A DNA stretch of 64,000 nucleotides from an uncultured Shewanella sp. (lineage in GTDB: Bacteria > Pseudomonadota > Gammaproteobacteria > Enterobacterales > Shewanellaceae). Each line of letters begins with the position of its first letter. The first letter of the stretch is position 1. A program made the translations under genes and the position numbers. Positions 1-9,219 of the stretch are shown here, piece by piece. The notes below the pieces were generated by a model. That model saw only the letters and a program-made list of their open reading frames with translations, was not told the origin of the DNA and made no database searches. Where the stretch lies: contig NZ_CANLZC010000009.1 of the NCBI RefSeq assembly GCF_947495455.1, positions 1 to 64,000 of the forward strand. The letters are read 5' to 3'.

Positions 1-128
1 TATATCTACTAACTTATCCATATGCCCTCTGCGTGATTGATTAATCTTGGTCGAAAGATCTGATCACAAAGAGGGCTATTAGTTCAATTTCTTATCCCGA
101 GTTCAGGTTAAATAAAAACCCCATGAAA

Positions 129-153
129 TAGGAGGGGGGATTTCCACCTCCTA
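129..153 (-). terminator. Possible terminator of the CBM21-like gene
   Basis: A 7-bp stem (TAGGAGG / CCTCCTA) lies just downstream of the stop of the minus-strand gene. A moderately T-rich stretch follows in the minus direction, so the U-run is imperfect. Confidence 0.4.
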
Positions 154-164
154 ATTGAATAAAA

Positions 165-635
165 TTAGAATAAACTCAAATCAAGTGTATAATTTTCGCT
201 GTTATTATTATCCCAATACGTCTGTCCATTAACCTCGTAAAAAACAGCAAATTCAATGCTTGTATGAGTGCCACCAGAGCGATATTGTTGAGTCACATAA
301 TTATACCAACTACCAATATAATAACTCGTTAATCGCCCTAAAGGCGCAAAATCTAGACCCCAGCGCTCATAACCATTTTGATAAGCCTGCTCAAACGTCA
401 GTAAACTATCTTGATAAGTATTCCAATTATCATCCGTCCAGCGAACCCCCACCTTTTTATCAAACGCTAAATTTTTAACAAGAACATCAATCCATATAGC
501 CTTATCTTGCCACAAACTTGGCGTCATTCCTGTTTCATATACCCATTGGCCTGCAGCATCAAACTTCACTTCATCACTTCCATTAGCGATTCCAATGTAC
601 ATCAATCCAACTAATAATATTATAATTTTATTCAT
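165..635 (-). CDS. Secreted single-domain CBM21-like carbohydrate-binding protein
   Basis: Small exported protein of about 156 residues. I chose the ATG at 635 because it begins a clean signal peptide (MNKIIILLVG, hydrophobic to about residue 17, then Ala-Asn-Gly-Ser). An upstream start at 671 would put twelve charged or polar residues in front of it. The mature part has the pattern of carbohydrate-binding module family 21: KNLAFDKKVGVRW, then a T-D-D-x-W-x-T block, and an aromatic-rich C-terminal half with several Trp and Tyr. CBM21 modules bind starch or glycogen-like glucans and are usually attached to a catalytic domain, but no enzyme is attached here. It stands alone between unrelated genes. 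The domain call rests on motif memory only; polysaccharide binding is inferred. Confidence 0.6.
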   Translation of the reverse strand: MNKIIILLVGLMYIGIANGSDEVKFDAAGQWVYETGMTPSLWQDKAIWIDVLVKNLAFDKKVGVRWTDDNWNTYQDSLLTFEQAYQNGYERWGLDFAPLGRLTSYYIGSWYNYVTQQYRSGGTHTSIEFAVFYEVNGQTYWDNNNSENYTLDLSLF

Positions 636-853
636 TATCTCTTTCCTTTTAAATAAATCGCATCCCATCAATGCACATTAAAAATAGCAGAATTATCAAT
701 ACTCAAAATAGCATTAAGGAAAAATAAAAAATCACTATAATATCCTGCAAGCAAGCCTCATAATACAACGCTATTTAAGCTTGTTATCATTGTATTGACG
801 CCTCAAAATAGCGACCTTACGCCATAAAGAATTTAAGCATACTAGGAGTTATT

Positions 854-2095
854 ATGCTGAAAAAGCTAACTTTCACACTCCCTGGCCAATTGGTCATTGC
901 CGCTTTATTAGCCGCATTACTTGGATATTGGGTACCAATCACTTGGATCAATACACATGCTAACGTGCTTGAGTTTATTGGTTTAGGTAAGCTTATTTAT
1001 ATTGGGTTATTGAAAATGTTAGTGGGAATAGTAGTGTTATTCTCTCTTTTACAAGGTATCACTCATATAGGTTCAATTGTTAGTTTAAAGTCTCTTGGAG
1101 GCAAAACTATAGCAATATATGCTCTCACCACAATACTTGCCATTAGTTTAGGCTTAGGTGCCGCTCTATTGATGCCAAGTTGGCCTGCATTAATGTTCAC
1201 CCCCGATGCCAGCAATGTTGAGCTCATCTCCCAGGACGCAGCAACAGGCGGTAGCATCAGTACCAAATTACTCACAATGGCTCTGACGAATCCCTTTAAT
1301 GCCCTCGCCAATGGTAATCTACTCGCCATAGTATTATTCGCCATCATGTTTGGTATTGCCTTACTGGTGAGCCTTCCCGCTAAACATGCTGTATTTCAAG
1401 TCATAGAAGCCATTAATACGGGTTTAACAAAGTTAATTTCAGCCATCATCAAGTTAGCCCCAATCGCCGTCTTTAGCATTATTTTTGAATACACAAGCCA
1501 AGGAAATACGCAATTATTTGGAGAACTGGCCAGCTTTGCCTTATTAGTCTTTATACTCACTCTGATACACGGTGGAGTCACCTTACCTCTGCTTGCTAAA
1601 ATCTTTACTGGCCGAAAATTACTGCCCATGTTTAAAGCCATTTCCACCCCAATGGCAATGGCCTTTGCAACATCATCAAGTGCCGCAACATTACCGCTAT
1701 CCATGCGAGTCGCTGAAGAAGAATTGGGCGTATCTCAATCGACCAGTAGTATGGTATTACCCCTAGGCTCAATCATGAACATGGACGGTACAGCATTATT
1801 TGAAGGTGTTGCGGCTATTTTTCTCGCACAACTCTACGGCATAGATTTAGGCACATCTGGACTCGTTGTTATCTTTCTCATGGCAATGGTATCTTCAATA
1901 GGTGCTCCAGGAATGCCCTCAGGCTCAATGTCTGGCATGCAATTGGTCTTACTTGCAGCAGGTATACCGCTAGAGGCCATTGCAATTTTATTAATTATAG
2001 AAAGACCGCTGGATACCTTTAGAACTGCAGTCAATGTGGAAGGAGATTTAGTCGCCTCCGTTATCGTTGATAAATGGCAACAAGTAAAAAGTTAA
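854..2095 (+). CDS. sstT: Serine/threonine:Na+ symporter SstT
   Basis: A 413-residue inner-membrane transporter of the dicarboxylate/amino acid:cation symporter (DAACS) family, which imports serine and threonine with sodium. Visible family marks are the serine-rich re-entrant loop SSSAATLPLSMRV near residue 275, the NMDGTALFEG motif near residue 310, and the Gly/Pro-rich GAPGMPSGSMSGMQL stretch near residue 350. The length equals that of known SstT proteins. The start has a good ribosome-binding site (AGGAG) 7 bases upstream. It is probably monocistronic, since a hairpin follows it before the next gene. Confidence 0.92.
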   Translation: MLKKLTFTLPGQLVIAALLAALLGYWVPITWINTHANVLEFIGLGKLIYIGLLKMLVGIVVLFSLLQGITHIGSIVSLKSLGGKTIAIYALTTILAISLGLGAALLMPSWPALMFTPDASNVELISQDAATGGSISTKLLTMALTNPFNALANGNLLAIVLFAIMFGIALLVSLPAKHAVFQVIEAINTGLTKLISAIIKLAPIAVFSIIFEYTSQGNTQLFGELASFALLVFILTLIHGGVTLPLLAKIFTGRKLLPMFKAISTPMAMAFATSSSAATLPLSMRVAEEELGVSQSTSSMVLPLGSIMNMDGTALFEGVAAIFLAQLYGIDLGTSGLVVIFLMAMVSSIGAPGMPSGSMSGMQLVLLAAGIPLEAIAILLIIERPLDTFRTAVNVEGDLVASVIVDKWQQVKS

Positions 2096-2115
2096 TCACA
2101 TTATCTAATCGATAT

Positions 2116-2138
2116 CGCCCTTATCTTATCTAAGGGCG
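2116..2138 (+). terminator. Hairpin after sstT
   Basis: Perfect 8-bp stem (CGCCCTTA / TAAGGGCG) with a 7-base loop, 20 bases after the sstT stop. The following T-run is weak, so termination may be partial. Confidence 0.5.
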
Positions 2139-2204
2139 CCACTCTATTTTCGCTCAAAAATATATCACCAATTTGACGATTCTACACAGGCGTTTCATAC
2201 TCAT

Positions 2205-2708
2205 ATGATTCTCGAAAAGTTCATAAACAGTAAACAACCTATGCCTTTACTAGACAACGTCAAAGTTCGCCATACCAATAAAGAGCCTCCTAATGTTCGA
2301 CTTGAATTTGCATTAGATACCCCTAAAGGAGATAAGATCACTGTTTTTGGTCTAAGATTTCATGTGCTTAATAAAGGTATCTTGAGTGAACAAGGCATAC
2401 ATACATTAGAAAGTCTACTCGTAGGGTTAATGCGTAATTACATAGACAATAGCAATATTAAAATCATTACTCTATCCCAAATGGGCAATCGAATCGGTTT
2501 TTTCCTCAACGTTATCGGTAGCCCCTCAATTAAGCATGTTGCTAATGCCTGGCTAGCCGCATTAAAAGATATCATTAACTTACCAAAAGAAGCCGATATT
2601 CCCACACTCGATGAACATCAAGGAGAACCCAAAGAGCTGCATTCACTGCCAGAGGCTCAGGAAATAGCCTATCAAATCATTAAGGCTGGCATCAATATTA
2701 AAAAATAA
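2205..2708 (+). CDS. LuxS-like protein lacking zinc and catalytic residues
   Basis: Homologue of S-ribosylhomocysteinase LuxS, the enzyme that makes the autoinducer-2 precursor. The match runs along the whole protein: PLLDNVKV near the start, VRHT (His23), LRFHVLNK (Arg51), the GIHTLE block, SQMGNRIGF, and LHSLPEAQEIA near the C-terminus. The active centre is gone. The HTxEH zinc motif reads HTLES (Ser70 for the second His), the catalytic Cys of SPMGCRTGF is Asn95, and the third zinc ligand (Cys of YQCGT) is Gly140. LuxS chemistry is therefore not expected, though the reading frame is intact over 167 codons. Known LuxS proteins begin MPLLD, which would place the start at 2241; neither start has a strong Shine-Dalgarno. 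It is convergent with hrpB, the stops being 2 bases apart. A binding or regulatory role is possible but unproven. Confidence 0.8.
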   Translation: MILEKFINSKQPMPLLDNVKVRHTNKEPPNVRLEFALDTPKGDKITVFGLRFHVLNKGILSEQGIHTLESLLVGLMRNYIDNSNIKIITLSQMGNRIGFFLNVIGSPSIKHVANAWLAALKDIINLPKEADIPTLDEHQGEPKELHSLPEAQEIAYQIIKAGINIKK

Positions 2709-2710
2709 AC

Positions 2711-5173
2711 TTATTTTATTTCAATAACTCGACTTGCTTTTTGATACTTTATACGCCAACCAGACCAACGAGGTAACTCCCAGCGTTTGGGTCCTTGTTT
2801 ACGTGAGCCTCTAACATAACTCAATATCACCCATTTATTTTGAACGCTATATTCCACTGCTAACATCAATTCAGGTAACACTATTTCTTGTGGATACGAA
2901 CGATCAAATTCCACCCGCTCCCACTCAGGAATACCATGAAAAACCAAGTCACTGGCATTAATTAGTTCAAGGTCATCAGCACTCTCAACCCCCAGCTCCC
3001 TGAGCTTATGTGTTAAATAGCTTCTTATACATATTGGCTCTTGCATTGCAGAAAAGTTATCCACAGGCGATTTATACTGACTTTTTTGCAATTGCAACCA
3101 AATATTCCATGCACAGATATCTCGTTCGATCGTCTTTGCCAAATTTGGAAAAACAGCCCCGAATATAATCGATCCCACAATAGATTCAAGCAGCTGATCC
3201 CCTCTTACCTCAGCGATCCGCGATCCAATCACTCTTCCTGCATATTGCCTAACCAATAAGGTTTGATCTGGCTGATTTGGATTTAAAACATCACTCACTG
3301 TTTCAATACCTAGCTGAGCCTCAACTAAAGTCTCAAATGAAATAGGGGCCATACAGTTAGCAAAATTAACTGTTTGCTTGACCCCTTTACCCGCAACAGA
3401 AAATTGATCAAAAACAACTGCAGCTAATGGGCTAGCTTTCCCCTCCTCAGAGATTAACTCAGCTATAAATCGACTGGATCTGCCAATTTGTATTTCACTG
3501 TAACCATTGCCTAAAGCTTGATAACGCTTTTCTCTTCGAACAAAAGCTAATTCAGGCGCAACCTTAATAACATTTAACAACCAACTCTCTCTAGTAACCT
3601 CATCAATGACTGCTTTGTCATGGGATAAATTTAAAAGCGAATGGATCTGATTGGCTAACTGTTTTGCTTCATTCAATAAAATAAGATCAACAGACAAACA
3701 GTCAGGAATAGGTTCTCTCATTATTTTTATCAATAACATGGCATCACAATTTAACGGCTCCCATTGTGCTATTGCTTTCCTGTCTTGCATCGATGAGGGC
3801 AGAGTAATCAGTTTTTGACCAACACTTAATGCCGCAACAAGATCTATCATTAACCCTTGATTGATCGCATTATCCATCCCACTGATCAAGTGCGAAAATA
3901 ATGTATCTATCGGCAAAGGAAAAAGCTTTTTACCATGTAATGTTATTTTACCATTTTGTTCAATAGCCGCCATATTCATCAAAGTTTCACTGGCTTTTGA
4001 CAGTGCTTTGCTGGGCAACATATCAATCAAATCTAATCTTGAAAGCTCATAACCTATTGCAGCCGCTGCAAGCATTGGTTCCACAAGGTCATTTCGCATT
4101 AATTCTGGTTGAGAATTCACATCTAAAACAGCATAACGTCCCCACAATCGAATACAGACACCAGATTGTGTTCTCCCAGCTCGCCCTTTACGTTGTTCGC
4201 AGCTTACATGAGAAATGCGAGATAATGCTAAAACAGTGCGCCCATTTCTTTGTAATGTTCTCCGCTCAAGCCCTGAATCAATAACAGCAGTAACACCAGG
4301 GATAGTTAAAGATGTCTCAGCAACATTAGTGGAGAAAATAACTCTGCGATTCGACGCTTGGACCAATACCGTTTTTTGCCTATCATGGTTAATACCACCA
4401 TGTAAAACAGCCGAAGAAAAACCCGCCTCATGAAGTAAAGCTCGACACGCTTGTTCACACTTATTGATTTCACGTTTGCCAGGTAAAAAAACAAGAATAT
4501 CTCCTGTCAAATATTCAATATTGATAATCTGTTCAATCGCTTTTTTAACTTTTATTTCAATATTATTAAGTTCAGGTAATGCATCATTTGTCGATGATTG
4601 GTAAAAAGTCTTAACTGGAAATTGGCGTCCACTAACCTTTAAATGTTTAACTGCAACATCTTTATCCCTTTGTAAGTACAATGTTAAGTCAGCTGTATTC
4701 ATGGTAGCAGACGTCACTACCAGTTTATGTTTTCCTTGCTGTTTTAGTATTGCTAACAAAAGCTCCATATCCCAACGCCGCTCATGAAACTCATCAAAAA
4801 TAACAAGATCAAAATCAGCTAAACCATTTTCATTTAACCAGCGCAGTGCGACACCTGGCGTCACAAAAGCCACTTGTGTAGCTGGTACCACAGTAGAATC
4901 AAACCGAATGGAATAACCCACATTAATGGCAGTATCAAGCTCCAAATTCGCTTGTGCATTTTCTGTACTCACAAATTCAGACAAAGCTAAGCATGCGACT
5001 CTTCGAGGTTCAATAACCAAAACCCGCGCTTCTTTGCCCGCAATCATTAATTGAGATGCCCAAAGTGGTAATCGAGTCGATTTACCTGAGCCTGTCTCAG
5101 ACTCAACAACTAAGTGATGAGTGCAAAGCAAATGCATAAATTCTTCACGAAGAGCATCAATCGGTAAATACAA
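2711..5173 (-). CDS. hrpB: ATP-dependent RNA helicase HrpB
   Basis: DEAH-box helicase of 820 residues, the usual HrpB length. Walker A is GSGKST at residues 28-33, motif II reads DEFHERR, motif III is SATMNT, and motif VI is QRKGRAGR. The long C-terminal HrpB region follows, ending in a basic segment rich in Trp and Arg. HrpB proteins are cytoplasmic 3'-5' helicase-like ATPases; the bacterial role is poorly defined, though some relatives act in mRNA processing. The reading frame is complete, and a tandem 12-bp repeat lies upstream. Confidence 0.9.
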   Translation of the reverse strand: MYLPIDALREEFMHLLCTHHLVVESETGSGKSTRLPLWASQLMIAGKEARVLVIEPRRVACLALSEFVSTENAQANLELDTAINVGYSIRFDSTVVPATQVAFVTPGVALRWLNENGLADFDLVIFDEFHERRWDMELLLAILKQQGKHKLVVTSATMNTADLTLYLQRDKDVAVKHLKVSGRQFPVKTFYQSSTNDALPELNNIEIKVKKAIEQIINIEYLTGDILVFLPGKREINKCEQACRALLHEAGFSSAVLHGGINHDRQKTVLVQASNRRVIFSTNVAETSLTIPGVTAVIDSGLERRTLQRNGRTVLALSRISHVSCEQRKGRAGRTQSGVCIRLWGRYAVLDVNSQPELMRNDLVEPMLAAAAIGYELSRLDLIDMLPSKALSKASETLMNMAAIEQNGKITLHGKKLFPLPIDTLFSHLISGMDNAINQGLMIDLVAALSVGQKLITLPSSMQDRKAIAQWEPLNCDAMLLIKIMREPIPDCLSVDLILLNEAKQLANQIHSLLNLSHDKAVIDEVTRESWLLNVIKVAPELAFVRREKRYQALGNGYSEIQIGRSSRFIAELISEEGKASPLAAVVFDQFSVAGKGVKQTVNFANCMAPISFETLVEAQLGIETVSDVLNPNQPDQTLLVRQYAGRVIGSRIAEVRGDQLLESIVGSIIFGAVFPNLAKTIERDICAWNIWLQLQKSQYKSPVDNFSAMQEPICIRSYLTHKLRELGVESADDLELINASDLVFHGIPEWERVEFDRSYPQEIVLPELMLAVEYSVQNKWVILSYVRGSRKQGPKRWELPRWSGWRIKYQKASRVIEIK

Positions 5174-5199
5174 AAACTAACCCCTTAAAAAATCACTTA

Positions 5200-5223
5200 T
5201 ACTGATATAAAAACTGATATAAA
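5200..5223. repeat. Tandem 12-bp direct repeat upstream of hrpB
   Basis: Two perfect, adjacent copies of ACTGATATAAAA, ending about 30-50 bases upstream of the hrpB start. They may form an operator or promoter element, but the sequence is AT-rich and could be a chance duplication. Confidence 0.6.
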
Positions 5224-5295
5224 AAATTTTTGTTTCATTACACAATAGGATTAACACACAGCAAGATGCGACCCTTCTCGATAGCAATTGAATTT

Positions 5296-5321
5296 AACAG
5301 TACAGAATAAACTGCACTGTT
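5296..5321 (-). terminator. Possible terminator of the Kef-type antiporter gene
   Basis: Imperfect 10-bp stem (AACAGTACAG / CTGCACTGTT, one mismatch) about 30 bases beyond the stop of the antiporter gene. The downstream T-tract is weak in the minus direction. Confidence 0.35.
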
Positions 5322-5352
5322 TTGTCCTCTTAAAAGAGACTAAAGTTTCATC

Positions 5353-7182
5353 CTATACACAATCTTCCCCCTTGCAAGCATTTAACTTATCCTGTTGTTT
5401 TTTATCTTCTTCTAAGACTTGTGCTAAATCTTCCAACCGCTGTTTAATAGCCACACCATAACTTTGATCGTCACCCCAAAGGTGGGACAAACTCTCCAAA
5501 GATGCTTCATCATGTTGCCTAAATAACTCACCAGCTCGCTGTGATGCTGTATCACTATGACCTAATAATTTTAATGCATCTATGCCCAAGCTTGTTGCTG
5601 AATCAAATGTTTCACGCCTAAAACACTTGATCCCTAAACGCATTAATTCATATGCATGACGCCTATCTATTGCTCTGGCAACTAACTTCAGGTTAGGAAA
5701 ATATTTCTGACATAATTCAATGATAACCAGAGTCTTGACTGGATCATCAATGGCAATCACTAACAATTTGGCCTCAGCAGCTCCCGATGCCGCTAACAAA
5801 TCGAATCGAGCCGCATCACCATAATAAACTTTAGATCCAAAACGACGAACCATTTCAATCTGTGAAGGGCTATGATCTAATATAGATAATTGATAACCTT
5901 GAGCTTTAAGTAGCCTTCCAACAACTTGTCCAAAACGTCCATAGCCAGCAATAATAACATTCCCCGTTGCCTCTATCTCATCAGGACTATCAAATTCATC
6001 TGTAACTAACTGCTTCCGCTTCTCAAAAAATTCATACCCAAGTAATAAAATCGGCGCCAACAACATAGAAATGGCAACAACAAGTGTTGTTAAATGAACT
6101 TGCATAGAAGATAAAATAGATAAACTGCCAGTTAAAGACAATAATACAAAAGCAAACTCACCTCCTTGGGCTAAAGCAAGCGTAAACAGTAACTTCTGAT
6201 TACCTTGTAATTTGAAAATATTGCCTAAAACGAATAACACAGTCGCTTTAACAATAATCAATGCAATCACACACGTAAAAACCAATAAGAAATATTCAAG
6301 TAACAATGAAAAATCAATAGAAGCACCGACCGTAATAAAAAATAATCCCAACAATAAACCTTTAAAAGGCTCAATATCAGCTTCTAGTTCATGCCTAAAT
6401 TCACTTTCAGCTAATACAACACCAGCAAGAAAAGTCCCCAGTGCTGGGGATAGACCGATTTTTTGCATCAACAAAGCAATGGCTATAACTAAAAACAATG
6501 CAAATACTGTAAAAATTTCTCTTAATCGTGTTTCTGCGATATAACGAAATACAGGGCCCGCAATAAATTTACCAAAAAAGACTATTGACGCTATCACCAT
6601 AACAGAAAAAATAACCTGAAAAATTAATGGAAAACCATCAATAAGACTTTCAGTATTGTTTATCACATTTGAATCACCAAGAGCGAGTAAAGGTAACAGA
6701 GCAAGAATAGGGATCACAGCGATGTCTTGAAAAAGTAAAACTGAAAAGCTATTTTGACCCGCTTCTTGCTTTATCCAACCTTTTTCCGTCAATGTTTGTA
6801 AAACAATAGCTGTAGAAGATAGGGCTAACATTAATCCTAATGCTAGCGATGCTTGCCAAGATAAAAGAAAAATATAAAAACAGACAACAAAAATAACTAA
6901 CGTTGTTAAACCTAACTGCAACCCGCCTAACCCTATGATTGAACGGCGCAACTTCCACAATCGGCTAGGTTGTAATTCTAATCCAACTAAAAAAAGCATC
7001 ATAACAACGCCAAACTCAGCAAAATGCATGACTTCGGTTTGATCACCCACTAAACTTAAGAAAAAGGGACCAATCAAAATCCCCGCTAATAAATACCCAA
7101 GCACTGAACCTAAACCTAAACGTTTAGCTATTGGTACTGCAATAATCGCAGCAGCTAAATAAACAACTGATAATTCAAACAT
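5353..7182 (-). CDS. Kef-type K+/H+ antiporter (CPA2 family)
   Basis: Membrane antiporter of 609 residues. About twelve hydrophobic segments fill the first 380 residues, including the family block FRHELEADIEPFKGLLLGLFF seen in glutathione-gated Kef proteins. A cytoplasmic RCK/TrkA-N domain starts near residue 405, with the Rossmann motif GYGRFGQ. Kef systems release potassium and acidify the cytoplasm when glutathione adducts of electrophiles accumulate. The protein ends in a charged tail. No KefF/KefG-type quinone reductase partner lies next to it. I do not separate KefB from KefC. Confidence 0.85.
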   Translation of the reverse strand: MFELSVVYLAAAIIAVPIAKRLGLGSVLGYLLAGILIGPFFLSLVGDQTEVMHFAEFGVVMMLFLVGLELQPSRLWKLRRSIIGLGGLQLGLTTLVIFVVCFYIFLLSWQASLALGLMLALSSTAIVLQTLTEKGWIKQEAGQNSFSVLLFQDIAVIPILALLPLLALGDSNVINNTESLIDGFPLIFQVIFSVMVIASIVFFGKFIAGPVFRYIAETRLREIFTVFALFLVIAIALLMQKIGLSPALGTFLAGVVLAESEFRHELEADIEPFKGLLLGLFFITVGASIDFSLLLEYFLLVFTCVIALIIVKATVLFVLGNIFKLQGNQKLLFTLALAQGGEFAFVLLSLTGSLSILSSMQVHLTTLVVAISMLLAPILLLGYEFFEKRKQLVTDEFDSPDEIEATGNVIIAGYGRFGQVVGRLLKAQGYQLSILDHSPSQIEMVRRFGSKVYYGDAARFDLLAASGAAEAKLLVIAIDDPVKTLVIIELCQKYFPNLKLVARAIDRRHAYELMRLGIKCFRRETFDSATSLGIDALKLLGHSDTASQRAGELFRQHDEASLESLSHLWGDDQSYGVAIKQRLEDLAQVLEEDKKQQDKLNACKGEDCV

Positions 7183-7442
7183 TTAATCCCCAAGTCATTA
7201 TCATTTAATTCAAAATAAGATACCTCTTTCAGTTTACACTGAATTTGAACATGACTCGTGAATTTAATGACGATAAATAAAATCAATCCTAAAGGGGGTT
7301 CAGAAATAATAAAAAGGACATAAAACCAATGACTAGATTACATAAAAATGAAGGGCATTAGTGAACAAAACAGAGACAAAAAAGTCTCAACAAAGTCGAT
7401 AATATCCATAGGTTAAACAACAAACTATTCTCATTAACAGCC

Positions 7443-7778
7443 TTATCCTTGAATCGATTGAGACTGCAAAAAGTGATACAACTCCTCCAGATTATCACTT
7501 TCAAAAATGATCTCACTGTCTTCAGAATGAAATACATCAGGATATTCTTCCACATACCCATCATCACTCAAAGGGAGTTCACCAAGATGACTCACACTTA
7601 ATACAGTGTAATAGGGAGACCCCCACTCATCGTTAACCTCAAAATCCACTTGTAATGTCAAATAAGCATTTTCGGTACAAAAGGTATATTGAGAAAAAAT
7701 GTTCTCATCTAAAATGAAAGGAAATGATAAACTAGAGCCTATTGTTTTCTGCCCATAGTCACTTTGAATCTCAAGCAT
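7443..7778 (-). CDS. Diverged member of a small acidic protein array
   Basis: Protein of about 111 residues. I prefer the ATG at 7778, which follows GGAGG at good spacing, over the longer reading to 7796. It shares with the next three genes an N-terminal aromatic block ending FPF, and a C-terminal block of the form EIIFES-x-LEELYHFL. It has lost the central PSF-x-F motif and most other identity, so it is the most diverged copy. Acidic, with no signal peptide or membrane segment. Function unknown; arrays of diverged small acidic proteins are often immunity proteins, but no toxin gene is visible here. Confidence 0.6.
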   Translation of the reverse strand: MLEIQSDYGQKTIGSSLSFPFILDENIFSQYTFCTENAYLTLQVDFEVNDEWGSPYYTVLSVSHLGELPLSDDGYVEEYPDVFHSEDSEIIFESDNLEELYHFLQSQSIQG

Positions 7779-7874
7779 AGTTATCCCTCCTAGCAATATA
7801 TTAATAGAGAATTCTCAATATTTTATTTCCATATTTACATTAAAATCAATCAAATAGATTATAATGCTATATTA

Positions 7875-8240
7875 TCAGCTATTAGGCTTCATGTTTTCCA
7901 ACACCTGAAAAGGCACTAAAAAACGATATAAACCTTCAACTGATTCACTTTCAAATACAATTTTAGTTGTTTCATCATGAACTATTTCAGGTAAATTCTC
8001 TGTACCAATATTTCTAGCCGTTCTGACTAAATAACGAGGAAAATCGTTTAAACGGGCTTCCTTCTGAGCAGGATTAACCCATAGAACTAAATATTCTCCT
8101 GATTTTGTTTGGGTATCGCAATGAAATAAAAAACTAGGACTATCATCATCACTCCAACTCTTATCATGTAAGAAAGGAAAATCTGATAACTCAAATCCTA
8201 AGTCAAAATCTCTTCCGAATTCATCCTGAAATTGATACAT
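7875..8240 (-). CDS. Small acidic protein, array copy 2
   Basis: Protein of 121 residues from the ATG at 8240, which has GAGG 7 bases upstream. The longer frame to 8288 has no such site and adds a tail the other copies lack. It shares with its neighbours EFGRDFDLGF near residue 8, FPFL near residue 21, PSFLFH near residue 35, FPRY near residue 67 and a C-terminal ESESVEGLYRFL. Strongly acidic, soluble, cytoplasmic by appearance. It is closest to the copy at 8480-8839. Family and function not recognised. Confidence 0.7.
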   Translation of the reverse strand: MYQFQDEFGRDFDLGFELSDFPFLHDKSWSDDDSPSFLFHCDTQTKSGEYLVLWVNPAQKEARLNDFPRYLVRTARNIGTENLPEIVHDETTKIVFESESVEGLYRFLVPFQVLENMKPNS

Positions 8241-8479
8241 AGAAAACCTCAACTCTGAATGTTTAGAAAACCCACTTATCCATAACATTCCTTATGGCAC
8301 CAAAATAGAATAAAAGGCCTAAACATGATTCTACTCTCCATTGTCATGTATTACGCCTACTCTCTTAGATCAATTCGTTTTCCCCAAATAACCTCAGGTT
8401 ATGTACCAGCTTTTACCTTCCATACTCAAATGCCGATAAAAATATAAAATAAATTTAAAAACATCACTTTGAATATAAC

Positions 8480-8839
8480 TTAACCCACTTTTAAAGTGTC
8501 TAACATTTGAAAAGGGGCTAAAAAACGATAAAGTGCATTAACATCTTCACTAGAAAATAAAATCTTACTATTCTCATCATGAGCAATTTCAGGAACTTCT
8601 TGAGAACCAAAATTAGTCGCCGTTAAAATAGAATAACGTGGAAAATTACAATTTCTCCTTGAAACATCTTTATGCTCAACCCATAACAGAAGATATTCTT
8701 TCTCATTTGGCTCTAAAGCATGAAAAACAAAACTAGGACACTCATCTAAATGAAAGCTCAAATCCTCTAAAAAAGGAAAAGCAGCAATGTCAAAACCCAA
8801 ATCAAAATCCGAGCCGAATTCTTGTTGATATATATGCAT
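8480..8839 (-). CDS. Small acidic protein, array copy 3
   Basis: Protein of 119 residues from the ATG at 8839 (a G-rich Shine-Dalgarno precedes it; a TTG five codons upstream is unlikely). It is clearly paralogous to the gene at 7875-8240: EFGSDFDLGF, FPFLEDLS, PSFVFH, FPRYSILTA, EIAHDE and LYRFLAPFQ are all shared in order. The two differ mainly in the middle, as expected of duplicated genes under diversifying pressure. No recognised domain. Confidence 0.7.
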   Translation of the reverse strand: MHIYQQEFGSDFDLGFDIAAFPFLEDLSFHLDECPSFVFHALEPNEKEYLLLWVEHKDVSRRNCNFPRYSILTATNFGSQEVPEIAHDENSKILFSSEDVNALYRFLAPFQMLDTLKVG

Positions 8840-9219
8840 AACACCCCCACTCAAACCGCCAACCTAATCTCCTTATTTGCAATATGACGATCAGAATTAA
8901 AAACGCAATAATAAAATAATTTGTTACAAATCTATACTACTACGCATCTGATTAAAATTCGCTCTGTTTTTAGAGTTTTTAAGAATATAAATGGTTTTTA
9001 TATTTTAAAGTGGAATATTAAAACAGTTCAAAAATATACTTTAATATTAAATTTCAGATAATTACATACAGATAATGAGAGCACTAATTGAAGCAGATAA
9101 AATACAATCAGCATACTTATTTTTAGACATTTTATGATTTAGAAACTATTTTTAAAGGTTTAAGAATAAATAATGAAGCGTTTTTCTATAAAAGTCGATG
9201 AGAAAAAGTCAAATACACT
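8840..9219. other. AT-rich spacer with no gene recognised
   Basis: About 380 bases between array copies 3 and 4. I see no open frame with a ribosome-binding site, no RNA gene and no convincing hairpin. It is very AT-rich and may hold the promoter of copy 3. Confidence 0.5.
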
